Below are positions 53,089-64,000 of a stretch of 64,000 bases of DNA, piece after piece; position 1 is the stretch's first letter, and each line of letters opens with the position of its first letter. The DNA comes from Rhizoctonia solani (taxonomy: Eukaryota; Basidiomycota; Agaricomycetes; Cantharellales; Ceratobasidiaceae), in contig NC_057373.1 in assembly GCF_016906535.1 (NCBI RefSeq), positions 806,001-870,000 on the forward strand. The letters run 5' to 3'. Below the pieces are notes generated by a model. The model was given only the letters and a program-made list of their open reading frames with translations, did not search any database and was not told the DNA's origin. The position numbers and the translations under genes were made by a program.

Positions 53089-55558
53089 TCATCTACGCTT
53101 TGTATCAAGCTTATCGGCCTGCATTCCCAGTACGGGGAATGTACCACGCATATCATGCATCCACCCCACCATCTCATCCAATTGTTTGTCAACCTCGGCC
53201 TGCTCGGCGAAATCTAATTCATCGATCAGGTCGTCGCGCTCTTGAAGCAGGTACTCGCATAATGCCGCGAGAGGTAGCTAAAAAACGCCAACAGAAATAG
53301 CATCAGATCTGGGTTACTCGGGAGGGGGGGGGGTGGCGTAGTGAACCACAAGAAATGCTGACTTACACCCTGCCACACTGGGATCACAACCGCGGTTACC
53401 TCGCGTAGGTTGCGCAAAATGGCCGTGGCTGTAGAGGCTCCATCCTTGCATATTGAGCGGAGATGATTGCGCTCAGAAGTGCGGCTGTCGTCATGCGCCC
53501 ATTGTCGAATGTAGGGCATATGTAATGCACAAGTGGCCGCGTATACAATGACTGTGGAGAAACGGGAATGATCAGAAAGTGACACATATAAAGGCCAGAA
53601 AAAACCCGTCCTTACTGTACACAAGAGACAGCGTAGCTCCGTCTCCTACATTAGTCGTTTCCCGAATTGCCTCTATCTCATTAGCGAAACGTGCGATGGC
53701 GTTCTTTATGCTTGTATGCTTCGCTGCCCAGATCTCTGGTGGAGTGGTGTCTGAAAAATGAGTTTATTAGGTGTGATTCGGGCCTCATGGTTGTAGGGAA
53801 TGACGTACGGGCACTACTAGCTTGTACTGACGCCCGGTCGAGGAGAGCCAGCGCTTTGAGGGCATACCCGTAATATGGGCTTGATATACGATCGGGCACC
53901 TCGGACCCCGACGAATAGAGTGATGGCACCGAATTAGTATGAACCTGATCAATGATATCCTACAATAACTCTTAGATTAACTTAAAATCCTTGAATAGAA
54001 TATGAAGCTGATTTACATCCAGTGTCTGCGGCCAGGGGGTCTTGATATCGTCATCCGCAATGCCACAGGGAAGGCCGGTGAGGAGAGAACCCCATCGGTC
54101 AATAAAGAAAGTGAACCTATATGCGGCGATTTTAGAATCATGACCTGAAAGTATACTCTAACACTTACCACCAAGCACATACTCTATCCTTTTGGTTGTA
54201 CACAGCGGCGGCATGAACGTTGTTTTGCATGTTCGAAGTGCCAATAGAAAGGGGTGCGATGGCGTGGAACCCATGATTGACCGCGAACCGAACTGCACTA
54301 ATAGCCCGGTGATATCCCTCTAGTAGCCGTCCCTTGTATTAAATAGGATTAGGCTCTTTTCCCATACGGAAGTGTACGCTCCGAAAGCTTACCTTGAAGT
54401 AGTAGTACAACGCGAGCATGACGCTCGCTAAGAGGTAATCAATAGAGTACGAAAAATCTTGTGTAAGATCAATTGCATCTTCAAGGGCCCGACGTGTCCG
54501 TTCGATGAACAGAGGCTCTAGACCAGCGAGTGATCCGTCTAAGGAAAAAAAGCAGCCCTGTGGATACACATGGTCATGACGCATACATGCGCAGATGTTT
54601 CGTAATAACTCACCAACAAGTACGCCGCTGACAGTAGTGCAGGGTGTCGCTGTGTATTTAAATTGTGCTGTTGAAGCCTGTCAATGTGTTCAAGGCCGCA
54701 TCGAAATCGGTGGGCCAGGAAGTTCCACATGCTGATTCAGAAATACTGATCAATGACAAAGCACAATCAGCCGCAGCTCAGAAGTATCGCTCACATTTGT
54801 TCCGCCAATTGTGGAGAAATGCTTCCATCGCTCCCAAGGATGTGATTGGCTTGTGGCTCTACCAACTGGGGCGATCCTGACTCAAACGCGGGAGTATCCC
54901 AAGCAGTTGATGGACTACCAGACAATGAGGTGGAGCCAGCCATAGCATTAGGAAGATAATTCCCATCAACCCCAAACGCAGCGCCGTAAGACGAGGAACA
55001 AGAGGATGAGCAATCCGAGGTAACATAGTCAGCCACATATGGCGCATTTGATGGGCTAACGAAAAGGGAGCGGGATGGTCCGGGTGTAGAGTACTCGCTA
55101 GAAGAGAACACGTACTCCCCCTCACTATAACTGTTGGTAATGGGGAACCTGCTCTGAGAGGGAACACTCTGTTGCCTTCTGGTCGGTGGACTTCTAGGAG
55201 AGTTTCTGCGACTGGACTCGATAGTATTTATTTTATTCTGTAGTTCGTCTATGCGATCCTACGAGAATTTAGTAAGGACAAGTTTGTACCTCGGGCTATT
55301 GGCTTACCTGTAGGAGCTGAGTCGGTGTCCTGTGAGCACTATTGTCGTAGTTACACGTCTGCTTGCTTTTGATACAAGACTTGCACGGCGTTCGTCCGTC
55401 GCATTTCTAGACACATAGAGTATTCAGTGAGAAAGCTCGCACGGAAATAATACAGGCTCAAAGCGACCCACAAACTTGCGACGTCGGCAGAATGTGCATG
55501 CATATCCGCGTCTGCCTTGGACAGCTACCTTGCGAGCTTCCGGTGTCGAGCATTCCAT
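53089..55558 (-). CDS. Zn2Cys6 fungal transcription factor (second)
   Basis: The ATG at 55558 (MECSTPEARKVAVQGRRGY) precedes the zinc cluster, ACTFCRRRKF then, across an intron with a GTGGGT donor, KCDGRTPCKSCIKSKQTC, giving C-x2-C-x6-C-x5-C-x2-C-x6-C. A short coiled linker follows (LLQDRIDELQNKINTIESS), then a Ser-rich disordered region (about 54800-55190, SEGEYVFSSSEYSTPGPSRS). The fungal-specific middle region is spread over several exons, for example GCFFSLDGSLAGLEPLFIER then RTRRALEDAI and SYSIDYLLASVMLALYYYFK. The C-terminus reads DDLIDELDFAEQAEVDKQLD then EMVGWMHDMRGTFPVLGMQA, stopping at 53089. About eight to ten exons. An upstream in-frame ATG at 55654 is possible. Target genes are unknown. 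Confidence 0.82.
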
Positions 55559-56751
55559 TGCTAGGTGGTGCCTGAAGATATTAGGACTCGCTGACTGTCC
55601 AAGACGAGACTTTATGGAGTGAGACTCGGCATCTTTGGGCGCGTAATGATCCAAACGGCAGGCCTAGCTTTTTTTGATTGGGCAAGGTTCTCAATGCTTA
55701 CGCATGAAAGAAATAAGCGCTCTGTAATCAGGCGTACAGCCATGAGAAGCGGATGGAGACCATGTGAGATTTGCGCGCGATCATAGAAGCACCGATACCT
55801 TAATATGGTACACTAGGGTGACCCTGGTATGGCTCCCATGGAGGATACTTGCCCGTACAGCCAACTACGAATGTTGACAATTTCACCAAGCTTATTTGGG
55901 TAGTGCCACAAGGCCCCATATCGTGCTCCCGTGTTGTCCCAGTTAGCCGGAAGTTACATCGATCATTCGGTAAATCAAGATCCCCGATTGGGCTTGTTGC
56001 TGCAGAGTTTGGACCGCGAGTCCCGCGGCTGTTCAATTAAAATTTATTAGACTAAGAAAGAATTTGGTGGTTAGCCTATGCTCACAATTCCATTATATCG
56101 CTCTTGGACTTTGACTGCTAGCAGAGGTTTGTCAGATAATCTATACATATTTCTTGCTGCTTGCAAGTGTGATTCTTTGAGGCAGATAGAATCCGTCATT
56201 TAGTCATATAGGAGTTGATACCTCCAAGTAGAAATGTGTGTTACTGTGTTGTTCTGGGAGATGCTAGATCAAATTATTTTGCTGACTGATCCCCGTAATG
56301 GCCGGGATGAGAATAATGGCGCAGTCCACTCAAGTAGCTCGGCCTTCTCAGCCCGATCCGTGTCCTAACAGACTGGTTTCGACGTCAACAACAAACAACA
56401 TAGGCTGGCGTGTGTTGTCATCCAACGGCCTTACTCAGGTGTTGGTAGAGTCCAGATCCGGCGCCCTGGAGTTTCGTTCGGTCTGGTGTGACCGAGCGTG
56501 CCAGGCGGATTTTAGTCTTCCTATACATACTTGTTTGTTTGAGTCATTGATAGCATCCGAGGCAAGTACGAATATGCACGTCCGTTAGACGAAGTCGCAA
56601 ATAGAATTATAGAAAGATGATTGGCGTGATTCTTTGTACTTGCTTTCGGACATTCACTCGGTCTCCTGGCCGCTTCCACGGAAGTACGTTTTTGGGAAGT
56701 GATATATTTAAAACTATTTTTACATGTTCGGAAGTTACAAATTACACATTG
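55559..56751. other. Intergenic region, regulator 2 promoter
   Basis: About 1.2 kb with no supportable gene. A plus-strand frame at 56298-56588 has no domain, no exon partner and an ordinary composition. The part next to 55558 should contain the regulator promoter. Confidence 0.4.
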
Positions 56752-57880
56752 TCAGGTACGTGCCTCGCTTGTCCTCGTCAAACTGTGTTCCCACACAAGT
56801 TTCCTCAAGGCTGGTGTGCTATACTTATTTGCACCGGCGTCCTCTGCGTGATTGTTTCTAGGAAGTGTGCTTTCAGTGTGCTGTGAGCGTCTAAATTCGA
56901 ATATTGAGCGCTCACATGAAAAATGGTCCCTTGGTAAACTTGGGGTCGAAAAGTGCATACAACATCCACTGAGCACACTCAGCAGGCGATACACTTATTA
57001 AGTGAACAAGAGGCATAAGAATTTTTATGACCAATGAAAGTCAGTAAGCAGTGGGGTTCGAACGATACCGGGGTACGCATGAATGAATGCCATATTAGGA
57101 TGTTGTGCGGCAAAGTCTTCGACCATGTAGTCGTTCATAGCCGTCGCGTTATCTGCCGCGGCCTTGAGGCCGTACCCCTTCTTGAGATCTAGATTGCTTT
57201 CATCAAGTTTCCCGTTCTGCCCCGTGTAGGATTAGACTTCCGCACACACACACGGCAGGGAAGATACGGCTTACTGTGCCGGCGGCCAGGACAGTTAGAA
57301 CCCGTGCCTCCTCACCTTGCGCCTTGGCTTTTTCGAGTAGTGGCATAAGATCGTATACAAATCTCCAGCGAGCATAATAATTAAGCGCAAGCTTCTTGTC
57401 CATGCCCTCAGATGTTTCATCACGCCCTTTGAGCGTCAGAAATCTGAACGAAGGTTGATCGGTCAGCCGGTTGACTCCATAATTTACATATTACTCACCC
57501 AGGGGAAAGAACCAGATAGTTAAGCTTAGTGAGACGGCCCGCAAGCGATGATGTAGTACTCCGCACGTTTGACATAAGGGTAGCATCGCACTGTTCGAAT
57601 TCATACTTGGAATTTGAGGTTTGTGGAAGCCCTTCGATGATTTTATCGGCCGCAGACTTGTTACGGCCGCATAGAACGATGTGGGAATTGCCATTAGTCA
57701 CTCGAGCCAAGGCTTCTGCCACTGCCTGTCCTGAGGACGGTACAATGTGTGAATGCTATTATTAGACATTGGCTGCTCCGACTTACCAACGCCGCTTGTT
57801 CCACCGAGGAACAATGCCGTAGGGCGATATCTTGGGACTGATGCTAAATTTGCTGCGCGAACTACGGAGAGAGACGGCAT
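56752..57880 (-). CDS. Short-chain dehydrogenase/reductase (SDR)
   Basis: NAD(P)-dependent oxidoreductase with a Rossmann fold. The start at 57880 (MPSLSVVRAANLASVPRYRP) leads to TALFLGGTSGVG (TGxxxGxG-type glycine motif), AVAEALARVTNGNSHIVLCG then RNKSAADKIIEGL, LTKLNYLVLSPG, ALNYYARWRFVYDLMPLLE and RVLTVLAAG. Then comes the active-site exon GYGLKAAADNATAMNDYMVE (the Y-x3-K register) and AFIHAYPGIVRTPLL. After an apparent missing base near 57032 the reading continues LMPLVHLISVSPAECAQWML. An intron from about 56916 to 56858 then gives the C-terminus GANKYSTPALRKLVWEHSLT. Six or so exons. Substrate unknown. An apparent early stop at 57022-57024 is explained by the missing base. Confidence 0.78.
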
Positions 57881-58256
57881 GATTGTAGGGACACGAGTCA
57901 CTAGTGCTTAGGTGTTTCACCGAACGTCGAGTGAGAAGACCTCGGGAATTAGCTTACAGAGTAGTAGGCGCTCAAATGTGGAGGGGTGGAGGTCTTGACC
58001 TAGAACTCCCGCGGGGCCGTGCAACTTATGTCTGGCTGTTGAATAGCTTCCACTGCGCACAGCAAGGTGACGTAGTCTGAGATCAAGATCGGCGCGAACC
58101 AGCACAAACCCTGGGCCAAATCGACCGCGATCGAGCACGGCCAGATTACCAGTTATGGTACTAAGTAGTTCCAGACGAGCCTAGCACGTGATGAAGCATG
58201 CTAGCTTACGTGATGTAGTATCGTCCCCTAGCCTCTCAGCGGCATCGAACGCACCC
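57881..58256. other. Divergent promoter region SDR / BUB3 with CACGTG box
   Basis: 376 bp between two start codons. CACGTGATG at 58185-58193 lies 67 bp before the BUB3 ATG. A minus-strand open frame here (58138-57917) is Arg/Leu-rich with no domain and is not called. Confidence 0.45.
58185..58190. promoter_or_regulatory. CACGTG box upstream of BUB3
   Basis: GCACGTGAT, 67 bp before the BUB3 start. A half-match to the TCACGTGA palindrome at other promoters in the window. Confidence 0.35.
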
Positions 58257-59527
58257 ATGTCTGAGCAACAAGCTACGAGTTGAGTAATCAAACCAAGGGA
58301 TGAGAGTTAGCCTGCTGAATCTATCTAGATGAGTTTGAGCTCGATGGACAGCCTCTAGATACGGTGTCAGCCCTGAGGTTTTCGCCATCGAATCCTCAAC
58401 TCCTGCTTGCAGCTTCATGGGATAGCGTGAATTTATTGCTTATGTTCGTATGTAGTTTGATCTAACTTCGATTTGATTTAGAATGCGAGATTATACGATA
58501 TTGTTCAGAACGATTGCCGTTCTACTTTACAACACAAAGCAGCGGTATTGGATTGTTGCTTTTCAAACAGCAATCAAGCCTTTACAGGTGGTTTGGACAC
58601 ATGGATTCGATCGTGAGTTGCCTCAGATAGCGACTGAGAACTGAACCAATTGCTCGTCAGATGGGATTTAGAAACGGAAAAAATGAATGTATTAGGGACT
58701 CATGACGCAACAGTGTCTTGTGTCTCCTTCAATAAAGACACAAGTGAGTCTTTCCATGCTATTCGTTCCCATTCATTGCCTTATTTGTTGCCAGATATGC
58801 TCGCAACAGGATCTTGGGATAAAACACTTAGAATCTGGGATTCGCGTGGCGCAAATGGAAATGGAACCTCTGCGGGCTCATTTGAACAGGTGGAGCGCGT
58901 CTATCGGATGGATATTGTTGGGACCAAACTTGTAGTTGGCCTGGCTGGCCGACTGGTTCACATATTTGACGTGCGTAGAATGGATTCGCCTCTACAGATT
59001 CGGGAGAGTAGTCTCAAATACATGACACGAGCCATTGCGTGCATGCTGAATGGTCAAGGATACGCGTGCGCGTCAATCGAAGGGCGTGTATCCGTCGAAT
59101 ATTTTGACCCATCACCCGAAGTTCAGAGCAAGCGTTATGCATTTAAATGCCATCGTAGACCTTCCCCCACCGAGAAAGACGTAGATCAAGTGTGGTCTGT
59201 CAATTCACTCGCATTCCATCCAACATATGGAACATTTGCATCTGGAGGCTCCGATGGGACTGTCTGTTTCTGGGATCACACAGCTAAGAAGAGGTTGAGG
59301 CAAACGCCTCGTTACCGGGAGGCTGTCAGCGCACTCAGCTTTAACTCGACGGGAAACAAGCTAGCGGTCGGAATTGGGTACATGTGGGATGAAGGAGAAG
59401 AAGGCGGAAAACGGTCGCGGCCAGGGGTTGTTATTCGAGATGTGGGAGGTGAAGTCAAGGTACGTCTCACGTATCTAGTGTAGGATTTACTGGGACTCAT
59501 GGACCGTAGGCGAAATCGCAATCTTGA
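58257..59527 (+). CDS. BUB3: BUB3, spindle-checkpoint WD40 protein
   Basis: Seven-bladed WD40 propeller that binds GLEBS motifs of Bub1/BubR1 at kinetochores and takes part in the mitotic checkpoint complex. Exon 1 (58257-58278) is MSEQQAT. Introns at 58279-58328 and 58427-58481 join it to NEFELDGQPLDTVSALRFSP, LLLAASWDS and NARLYDIVQND. Then QAFTGGLDTWIRS + WDLETEKMNVLGTHDATVS, MLATGSWDKTLRIWDSRG, KLVVGLAGRLVHIFDVRRMD, YACASIEGRVSVEYFDPSPE, WSVNSLAFHPTYGTFASGGS then DGTVCFWDHTAKKRLRQTP, and FNSTGNKLAVGIGYMWDEGE. The last exon follows an intron from about 59460 to 59509 and ends EVKAKSQS at 59527. Blade order and the GRVSVEYF signature are BUB3-specific. The loop with SRGANGNGTSAGSFEQ is longer than in yeast. 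Confidence 0.92.
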
Positions 59528-60018
59528 GCTATCTCGCATATCATTCTATCGCTCGTTTTATATTCCGTCAAGTTTTTGCTTCCACCTTGATTGTTTTTGG
59601 GACTTTGTATTGGTGGGCTACATCGCACGACTACTTTGAAATATATGTCGCATCTTGATTGCCGACCTGGGGAGCACATGCATTGGCTTGGCGCAGAGAT
59701 ATAATAATACCAAGTCGTGCGGGCCATTGACATATTCGGCATATTTCAAATTTGGAACTGTTCCAAAATCCGAACGCGAAGCGCGGGCTGTTGCTTCTAA
59801 CTACCTTCTTCCGGTCGTGGCGCGTGCTACCATAGTTTGTCGACAGTACCCACGACGTGCAAACGCAAATTTGATTTTTTTCTCAATTACTCTGATTACG
59901 GAATCTCGACACTCGAGTTCGAGTAGAAATGGCACTGAGTTTTCAGCAGCCGTTTCATCCTCAGGTTTCCCCCTCTTGGTTCGTGGTCTTTCTTTCTGGT
60001 TCGGAAGTGAGCTTCAAC
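59528..60018. other. Intergenic, promoter of the S41 peptidase
   Basis: 490 bp, same-strand spacing between BUB3 and the peptidase. No distinct element is recognised. Confidence 0.4.
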
Positions 60019-62674
60019 ATGTACCATCTGTTCGCCCTTGCAACTGCGGCGTTTGTTGCCGGTACCCCTCTTCAACCCCGTCAGAGCGACCCATGTGCGA
60101 CCATTGCTCCAAAAGGATGGTACAAGCCTTCCCAGGTCCTAAGCTGTCTTCAGTCGTTCCCTTACAATGAAACTTTGCGCAACAACGTGAGTACAGTGAG
60201 CTCTTCCATAAATATCTCGTACTGATCAAAGAAAAAAAAATAGGTTGTGGATGTTGTGAGCAAGACATTCAACTTCCACACTTCGGTCTCCTTTCATTTG
60301 AACATGCCCGATCCTTTCACTGATGACACTGTCGACATTCAAGGAGAACTGCGCCGCATTGGTAGTACCAGATATGATAGTGACTGTGAGTAATTTGTGA
60401 TATGGGAGTCGCATCCTCGTATTAACATCCACTACTAGTTACGTTGCACCAGGAGTAAGCAGGTCCCAGAAAACTGTTACCCATCCACTGATGGTTATAA
60501 ATGTAGTGTCTCAAAGTCCGTCAAGCGGCTGAACGATGGGCACGCTGGGTATGTTAACTACTGCTGTAAGTTTTGAGACAAACACTTGGGATACGACTCT
60601 AAGACCATCTGCAGACGACTCGCTGTATGTGACATACCTCCCTTTTCCGCTCGCCGTTCTCGCGCGCCCGGATGCATTGGATGTCCAAAACATTCATATT
60701 GTGCCAGAGGCGTCCACTGTGGCAGCAGCCGAGTTCGGAAGCGATGCGGTAGCAAGTGGCAAGCGGCTCTTGGGCGTAACTTGAGCGACGTGAGTACCGT
60801 TTTTGATGGTAGCGCTCAAGTTTAACTTTCATTTTAGTTCAATGGCGCCCGTATTACCGCTATCAATGGCAGGGACCCTTGGGCTGTCGTTGACGACAGC
60901 GCCGCTGTTACTGGAGGATATCAAGCCAAAACTACCCGTCAGAACTCGTTCTTTTCGTCCTATCAACGCGCCGCTTCTGAGTGGTCATACCGCCTCGGCG
61001 ACTTTGCTCAGTGGCCTCTCCCTGTCAAAGGCGATTCGGTTACCCTTCGCTTGGTTCGCAACGGTACTAACACCGAGGAGACCTACGTTGTCCCCTACCT
61101 CTCCCGTATTGGCTCTGCTACAGTTGCCTTTACCGATGCCAAGTCACTCTGGGCTAATAATGTGTTGCCACTTCCGGCACCAATGGCGCCTCGTACTACA
61201 ACAAGATTCAGGCAAAGGCTAAGGCTGTAGCCGACAAACCTCGCTTCCAACCTGACCCCGAAATTGCCCCTATCATCAATGGTCGTCGGCAGCCGATTTC
61301 GGGCCTTGTCGCTGACGGACCTTTGTTCGACGTCTCCTTGCCGTCTCGCCTCGCCCCTCTACCCCTGTCAGCGGGACCGGGGCCTTGCAGTTCTATGTGT
61401 TGGACGATAAGAAGACAGCTGTACTAGTCCTGGGCTCCTTCTCTGGAAGCTTTTCCGGTGCGTTGACATCTTCGCGCTTCTATTATTGCTCATGATTCGA
61501 TGGACTTCTAGGTGTTCAAAAGGGTATACTTGACGGTATCGACGCTGTCAAAGCAAAAGGTGCCACTCGTCTGTTGGTTGATGTTGTAAGTAACCTGGGT
61601 TTAGAATCTGTACCGGAGCTTGATCATACTTCATTAGACTAACAATGGTGGCGGTTACATTTGCCTTGCTGCTTGGCTCCATCGTGTGGTGAGTCGACTT
61701 GCTGGAGCGGTTGGCATGACCAAAGTATTGAATTCCGTCCTAGCTCGCTGGTCCTGGTCCAGGGACTGAGCCTCAGCCAGGTTTAGATGGTAGCGTGCGC
61801 GCACAAGATTTGGCCCAGAAGATCACGGCCAAGATAGTTGCTAACAGCACGGGTGTTGACCCCAATGGGGAGATGCTTTACAACCGTGAGTTTGTTTATT
61901 TACAAATGCTCGGACCATGGTTGACTAACTTCCTGGGTAGCTCTTGGCTGGCGCGATACTAAATCCCAGCGCTTCCCCGCCAACTTCAACTGGCTCGACC
62001 CCGCAATCAACATGCGCATCAATGATGTTCCTGACAAATTCTCTCAAAAGTAATTGCTGCTTACCCTCTATTGCTTACCTCATTACTCATTGCTATTTTA
62101 AGGATCGGTGATGACTGCATTCCTTACGACCTCACTCCTCCTGCTACTAGACCCTTCGAGTTCGATAGCATCGCCATTATGAACAATGGACGTTGCGCCT
62201 CCTCATGCAGCCTGTTCACTATTTCCATGCGCACCAAGTACAACGTTAAAACTGTGGTTGTTGGCGGAAAGCCCGGAACTACCCAGCAGTACTGTGGTGT
62301 TGTCGGCGGACAGTCGCTCAACTTTGCTGCCATTGATAGTGATGTTAAGACTGCTGGGTTGAAAAACGATCCGCTTGCGCCTGCCGATTTTATCGGCGAT
62401 AATTACCAAGGTATTACCTGGAAGCTAGGATACTCGATCTTGGACCAGAATCAATTCGAAGAGTTCAAGACTCATCCCGCTCAATTTGGTAGGATCTTAT
62501 ACACTTGTCTCTTACAGCCATGCTAACGATATACTTTACAGCTTTCCCTCTTCTCCCCAATACGTAAGTTGCCGCTCGACCCTTTCCCATGTTTTTTTAC
62601 TGACTTCATTATTCAGTGTCAATAACCCTATCGAGCTCTGGAAAGACGTCTCTAAGAGGCTCTGGCCCAATTGA
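60019..62674 (+). CDS. Secreted S41-family (tail-specific protease-like) peptidase
   Basis: The ATG at 60019 begins a signal peptide (MYHLFALATAAFVAGTPLQP). An upstream in-frame ATG at 59929 would bury it. Order: CATIAPKGWYKPSQVLSCLQ, FNFHTSVSFHLNMPDPFTDD, KRLNDGHAGYVNYC (the DGH motif of fungal S41 proteins), YLPFPLAVLARPDALDVQNI then HIVPEASTVAAAEFG, then RITAINGRDPWAVVDD, LPVKGDSVTLRLVRNGT, VLVLGSFSG, GVQKGILDGIDAVKAKGATR, NNGGGYICLAAWLHRV and the catalytic region SIAIMNNGRCASSCSLFTIS, where the serine nucleophile is expected. It ends IELWKDVSKRLWPN at 62674. Ten or so exons. Three single-base frame breaks (about 60757, 61159, 61358) look like missing bases. Probably an extracellular protease; substrate unknown. 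Confidence 0.82.
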
Positions 62675-62973
62675 ATTCCAAGCTAACTGGCGCTGGCTTT
62701 TCCATTCCTTTGTACAACGCGTGTTTTAATGGATAGGCCTAATTTCTCCTCGATCCGGGTGTGCGAAGCGAGTTAAGAACATTGGCTAAGTACGCATACA
62801 TGTAGCGAAATGGCAAAGACATTTCTTTGCTTCTACGCTCTAACTACCAGAAATGAGCCTGCGCATTCCCTTTCAGCCCATCAGCTAGAATTACGGAATC
62901 ATCTGGTAGCAACGCCCACAGATTGGGAGAGCTACACCAAGTAGCCGTATAACTAGACCTGAGAGGGGAAGAG

Positions 62974-64000
62974 CTAAAACATCGATGCTGCATAGGAGCA
63001 ATGGGCCTGGTGTCGACAGGAACATGACGTGACACCATCGCCTGTCCAAACGTCCAAGTTACCACCAGGGTGTACGTGATCAATGCTCACCCATCCCATA
63101 GTGGATCCAAATTGAGGTAGGACACCAGGCCTAATTCCAAGGCACACTTGAATTGGACGTGGTACAGCTGGTTCATACAGACCGCTAGCTTGAGTGCAAA
63201 TGCTGGGAAGTGAAGTTCGTGTGGGCATATGTACTATCGGTCTGCTGTTGGCTCTCGCCACGAGGTTCACAGCGAAAGTCGAATTAGCCGATGACGAAAA
63301 ACGAGCTCCCAGGATATTACGTTCTTTGGTCATCCGGGTACTCGAAACTGGGTTACAGATCACAATGTTTAAATCCTTAAGAACTCTATTGTGCAAAGCT
63401 TTCCGGATAAGAGCAGGAGGATTTGGCCTCTTGTTTGAAGGTGAAGAGCATTGCGAAAAGTTGAAAATGGCATCTTCTGGGTCCGGATCTACTGAAGAAT
63501 TTAGACAAATATTAGCGGCGATAAATATATTTTGAATGAGATTGGGCACTACCAATATATCCATACAGTTCGAGAGTGTGTTCCAAAACCGCCTCTGGAG
63601 TTGGAGCTGCTCTTGTAGAAATGAAAGTATTGTTTATATCCACGCCCTCACCAAAAGAATTGGGTACTAAACCTTGATTATTAAACTTATTGAAGACAAG
63701 AAATATGGTCGCAATGAGGGCACAGCTCCCGAGAACTAGGTAGATAGATGGAGCGAGCGGTACTGTATGATACCCCTTGAAAGTTGTACTAATGCAGAGC
63801 TCGGGGCCGCCAGATATCCCCATAGGAAGCGGAAGAGAATGATAGGTAGCACGTAGATCTAAGAAGTTTCCCGAAGGGTAGGCAGCTGAAGGTAGTGTAT
63901 CGGAATCAATAATTGAAGGTATACTGGATAGCTGGTCTTCAGCGTGGAGCGAGGGATTGTTTTTTGAATCGGCGTTACTCAGGTCAAACTCTGGCAGCAC
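62974..64000 (-). CDS. Partial membrane protein, 5' end outside the window
   Basis: The plus end of the window cuts the gene, so the start is not seen. The visible part has ~90 polar residues, one hydrophobic helix (SIYLVLGSCALIATIFLVFN), then INNTFISTRAAPTPEAVLEH then TLELYGYI. An intron from about 63551 to 63492 (GTAGTG..TTCTTCAG) joins this to VDPDPEDAIFNFSQCSSPSN. The last exon contains FAVNLVARANSRPIVHMPTR, PRPIQVCLGIRPGVLPQFG and MGWVSIDHVHPGGNLDVWTG, ending at 62974. This layout, a single-pass anchor followed by a compact domain, is seen in fungal surface proteins. I do not recognise the family. Confidence 0.5.

Noticed and set aside
53324..53333. Run of ten G bases
   Set aside because: Lies in an intron of the second Zn2Cys6 regulator; a simple homopolymer of uncertain length.
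56858..56916. Stop codon after PFFM in the SDR gene
   Set aside because: An intron with a GTGAGC donor and CTTCCTAG acceptor bridges to the typical SDR C-terminus (LRKLVWEHSLT).
57050..57068. GGGGTTCGAACGATACC, resembling a tRNA B-box
   Set aside because: No matching A-box or cloverleaf; the bases encode an SDR exon.
57917..58138. Minus-strand 73-codon Arg/Leu-rich frame
   Set aside because: No domain or splice partner; lies in the SDR/BUB3 promoter region.
58236..58418. Minus-strand open frame MKLQAGVEDSMAK...
   Set aside because: It is the antisense of the first BUB3 exons, whose plus-strand reading matches the family exactly.
58257..59527. Functional link between BUB3 and the nearby NUP98 GLEBS motif
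   Set aside because: BUB3 and Rae1 both bind GLEBS motifs, but the genes are 11 kb apart with unrelated genes between; likely coincidence.

Overview
The window is nuclear DNA from a filamentous fungus, most likely an agaricomycete basidiomycete. The style of the transcription factors, cupin and M20 families suggests a Rhizoctonia/Ceratobasidiaceae-type genome, but that is inference. Genes lie 0.2-0.6 kb apart on both strands and are split by many introns of about 44-58 nt with GT..AG ends. There are Zn2Cys6 regulators and a division 1 chitin synthase. I found no operons, CRISPR array, rRNA, tRNA or recognisable transposon.

Layout. 1-2.85 kb has no supportable gene. 2.85-5.33 (-) is a mitochondrial-type PPR protein. 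6.0-9.6 (+) is a Zn2Cys6 regulator. 11.1-12.7 (+) is a bicupin with a 16-nt micro-exon. 13.06-13.48 (+) is a small unknown protein. 13.7-16.1 (-) is a CLPTM1 family membrane protein. 16.5-21.2 holds two paralogous M20 peptidases tail to tail. 21.4-23.0 (-) is a glycerophosphodiester phosphodiesterase and 23.6-27.1 (-) a chitin synthase. 27.6-29.3 (+) is a CitE/CLYBL-like lyase and 29.4-30.9 (-) an inositol oxygenase. 31.5-33.9 (-) is a SAP-like/coiled-coil protein with SPP-type repeats, followed by a 2.5 kb gene-free stretch. 36.5-40.4 (+) is an F-box/WD40 protein with a long disordered N-terminus. 40.7-47.1 (-) is the NUP98-NUP96 precursor. 47.8-48.3 (+) is a small unknown gene and 48.3-52.5 (+) the mitochondrial DNA polymerase gamma. 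53.1-55.6 (-) is a second Zn2Cys6 regulator and 56.8-57.9 (-) an SDR oxidoreductase. 58.3-59.5 (+) is BUB3, 60.0-62.7 (+) a secreted S41 peptidase, and 63.0-64.0 (-) a partial membrane protein.

Most genes are unrelated housekeeping functions: mitochondrial DNA replication and RNA processing, nuclear pore, spindle checkpoint, cell wall and inositol/phosphodiester metabolism. The points most worth a second look are an apparent internal tandem duplication in the spacer of DNA polymerase gamma, the micro-exon bicupin, the inverted M20 pair, a Thr in place of the catalytic Ser at the NUP98 self-cleavage site, and a repeated TCACGTGA-type box close to several start codons.

Caution on sequence quality. 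Several conserved genes (polymerase gamma, NUP98-96, chitin synthase, S41 peptidase, SDR, SAP-like protein) are in frame only if single bases are missing from the sequence. Most of these sites are next to short homopolymers. I treat this as probable consensus error, but polymerase gamma carries about twelve, far more than its neighbours. Intron boundaries were called by eye from splice signals and reading frame.
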